A stretch of 16,353 nt of DNA. Source: an uncultured Collinsella sp. Lineage in GTDB: Bacteria > Actinomycetota > Coriobacteriia > Coriobacteriales > Coriobacteriaceae. Shown piece after piece: positions 14,897 to 16,353 of this stretch (positions within the stretch are counted from its first letter, which is position 1; every line of letters begins with the position of its first letter). Where the stretch lies: positions 1 to 16,353 of the forward strand of contig URYT01000022.1 of NCBI GenBank assembly GCA_900552185.1, read 5' to 3'. Position numbers and translations under genes: made by a program. The notes beneath the pieces were generated by a model. It did not search any database, was not told where the DNA came from, and worked only from the letters and a program-made list of their open reading frames with translations.

Positions 14897-16353
14897 ATGA
14901 AGCTCGCACTTGCACAGATCGATATGCGCCTGGGTGACATCGAAGGCATTTGCGGCCGCATCGAGGACCAGGCTCGCCTGGCTCATGAGCGCGGCGCGCG
15001 CGTGCTGTGCGTTCCGGCCCCGCTCTTTATGGGCGCCATGCCGGGCAGCCTGGTGGGCGCTGCCGATTTTGAGCACGATATGCTGACGGGCCTGACGGGC
15101 GTTGCCGAGCGCATCCAAGAGCTCGATATGATCTGCATCGTGCCCGCTGCGGTTTCGTTTGAGGGCCAGCCCCTGCTTGACTATATGATGCTTAAGGATG
15201 GTCGCGTGGTGCCTGCGCGCGCAAGTATTGCCCTGCAGCGCGGTGAGAACAACGACACACGTTGGGCACCGCCGGTGTTTGACGTGGACGGCGTGCGCAT
15301 CGCTGTGGTGTTTGACCTGGATCGCGAGCTCGAGATGCTGCCGACCGGCGTCGACCTCATTGCCTATTTCCAGTTTAATGCGTTTGACATGACCGATCGC
15401 GAGACCGCCGCCGTCGCCGCCGTGCGCAGCGGTGCTTACCGCAAGATCGCCTCCAAGCGCAGCGTATGGTTTGCCTGCATGGCGCCGGTCGGCGCCTATG
15501 ACGAGTCGGTGTATACCGGCGGGTCGTTTGTGCTCGACGATTGCGGTCGCGTGGTGGCCCAGGCGCCGTGTTTTGAGGAGAGCCTGCTGGTTCAGGAGAT
15601 TCAACGCGGCGTGATGCTCGATGCCCCGGAGGACCATGAGCTGCCCCAGTTTCGCTCCGAGGAGTGGCTGTGGCAGGCGCTGGTGCTTGCCGTGCGCGAC
15701 AATGCCCGCGCCCACGGTGCGTCGCGTGCTGTGGTGGCACTCGAGGGTGACTTGCCGTCGTCCCTGCTGGCGGCGCTGGCCGTCGACGCTCTGGGCCCGC
15801 GCAATGTGATTGGCCTGGTGCTGGGGCGCAACCGTATCTTTACGCCGGCGCAAGAAGAGGCCGAGGCTGCCCGCTGTGCCGCCGTCCGCGCCATCGCCGA
15901 GCGTCTGCACATTCGCACCGTCGAGCGCGATGCACCGGATGCGGCGCGTGTGCTCGATCGCGACGTGTCGGCGGGCGATGCCGAGCGTCTGCGCTCGCGC
16001 ACGTTGGGCCTCATGCTGGAGGACACGGCGCTCGAGCTGGGTGCGATGGCGCTGAGCCCGCTGTCCAAAACCGAGTACGCGCTGGCGGCGCCGGCGCTTT
16101 GCGGCGGCTACCAGGGCGATTACGCGCCCTTTGGCGATGTGTACCTGTCGACGCTTGAGTTTGTGGCGCGTGTGCGCAACCGCACGTCTGCCGTGGTGCC
16201 CCAAGAGCTCGTGACGCTCAACGCGGTGGAAGATTGTATGGAGCGCGTGCTGGCGCAAGCGCTCTCGACGCTCGACGGTCCGGTCGATATGCTCGACCGC
16301 GCGGCACAGCTGCTCGGCGGGCTTGAGCCGGGTGAGGTCGATGGCGCGCTCGA
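14897..16353 (+). CDS. NAD+ synthetase-like protein with both active sites degenerate (partial, 3' end cut)
   Basis: 485 codons are visible and the frame is open at the window end. The layout is that of glutamine-dependent NAD+ synthetase: an N-terminal nitrilase-type amidase domain (from MKLALAQIDMRLGDIEGI) and a C-terminal NadE domain. The amidase Glu-Lys-Cys triad seems lost: FPE reads VPA (A41), the Lys position falls at about S110, and the catalytic Cys position (usual CEDxW) reads D140 (FDLDRE). In the synthetase domain the ATP-binding SGGxDS loop reads EGDLPSS (283-289), with Pro at the key Asp. Surrounding fold markers remain: AALAVDALGPRNVIGLVL, SKTEYAL (K391) and APFGDVY (G413-D414). 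Codon use is normal and the frame is unbroken, so it looks like a maintained protein and not a decaying gene. The ribosome binding site is GGAAAGGG at 14882-14889. A regulatory or structural role is possible; it is unlikely to make NAD. Confidence 0.8.
   Translation, partial: MKLALAQIDMRLGDIEGICGRIEDQARLAHERGARVLCVPAPLFMGAMPGSLVGAADFEHDMLTGLTGVAERIQELDMICIVPAAVSFEGQPLLDYMMLKDGRVVPARASIALQRGENNDTRWAPPVFDVDGVRIAVVFDLDRELEMLPTGVDLIAYFQFNAFDMTDRETAAVAAVRSGAYRKIASKRSVWFACMAPVGAYDESVYTGGSFVLDDCGRVVAQAPCFEESLLVQEIQRGVMLDAPEDHELPQFRSEEWLWQALVLAVRDNARAHGASRAVVALEGDLPSSLLAALAVDALGPRNVIGLVLGRNRIFTPAQEEAEAARCAAVRAIAERLHIRTVERDAPDAARVLDRDVSAGDAERLRSRTLGLMLEDTALELGAMALSPLSKTEYALAAPALCGGYQGDYAPFGDVYLSTLEFVARVRNRTSAVVPQELVTLNAVEDCMERVLAQALSTLDGPVDMLDRAAQLLGGLEPGEVDGAL

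Noticed and set aside
14399..16258. Minus-strand open frame of 619 codons across superoxide reductase and the NadE-like gene
   Set aside because: It runs through two plus-strand genes, the terminator and the intergenic gap; composition is typical of a shadow frame.
1..16353. A defence island built from radC, addA and SNF2
   Set aside because: radC likely belongs to another genome. The rest are common chromosomal genes in separate units, with no restriction, abortive infection or phage genes nearby.

Overview
The window looks like two pieces of DNA from different bacteria joined at about position 1100. Positions 1 to about 1090 carry a radC gene, a strong terminator, and a promoter with a Firmicutes-type LexA (SOS) box. 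These are followed by the first ~47 codons of uvrB. Arginine codons here are mostly CGG, and the layout suggests a high-GC clostridial genome of the Oscillospiraceae kind (inference). From about position 1113 to the end the codon use changes to CGC/CGT, and the genes look like those of Collinsella or a close Coriobacteriia relative (inference from protein recognition, not a search). The reading frame stays open across the join, so the UvrB N-terminus appears fused to an AddA-type helicase/nuclease. The join lies on the Walker A motif that both proteins share. A metagenome assembly misjoin is the most likely explanation.

Layout: 1-171, a GC-rich structured stretch and possibly the end of an unknown gene; 172-861, radC; 865-936, terminator then SOS-regulated uvrB promoter; 972-4637, chimeric uvrB'-addA; 4651-4711, imperfect inverted repeat; 4774-5283, DUF3284-like protein; 5387-6586, a low-GC MFS transporter that looks acquired; 6827-10630, dnaE (DNA polymerase III alpha) with a complete PHP metal site; 10644-10772, a long perfect inverted repeat that resembles a miniature mobile or REP-type element; 10793-14266, a SWIM-SNF2 helicase; 14417-14779, superoxide reductase without the rubredoxin-like iron centre; 14897 to the end, an NAD+ synthetase homologue (C-terminus cut off) in which both active sites appear destroyed.

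All recognised genes are on the plus strand. Several concern DNA maintenance (radC, the uvrB start, addA, dnaE, SNF2), but they sit in separate transcription units divided by palindromes, and no single pathway unites them. The most unusual items are the chimeric join, the apparently inactive NadE-like protein and the 38-bp inverted repeat. I see no CRISPR array, rRNA, tRNA, transposase or phage gene.
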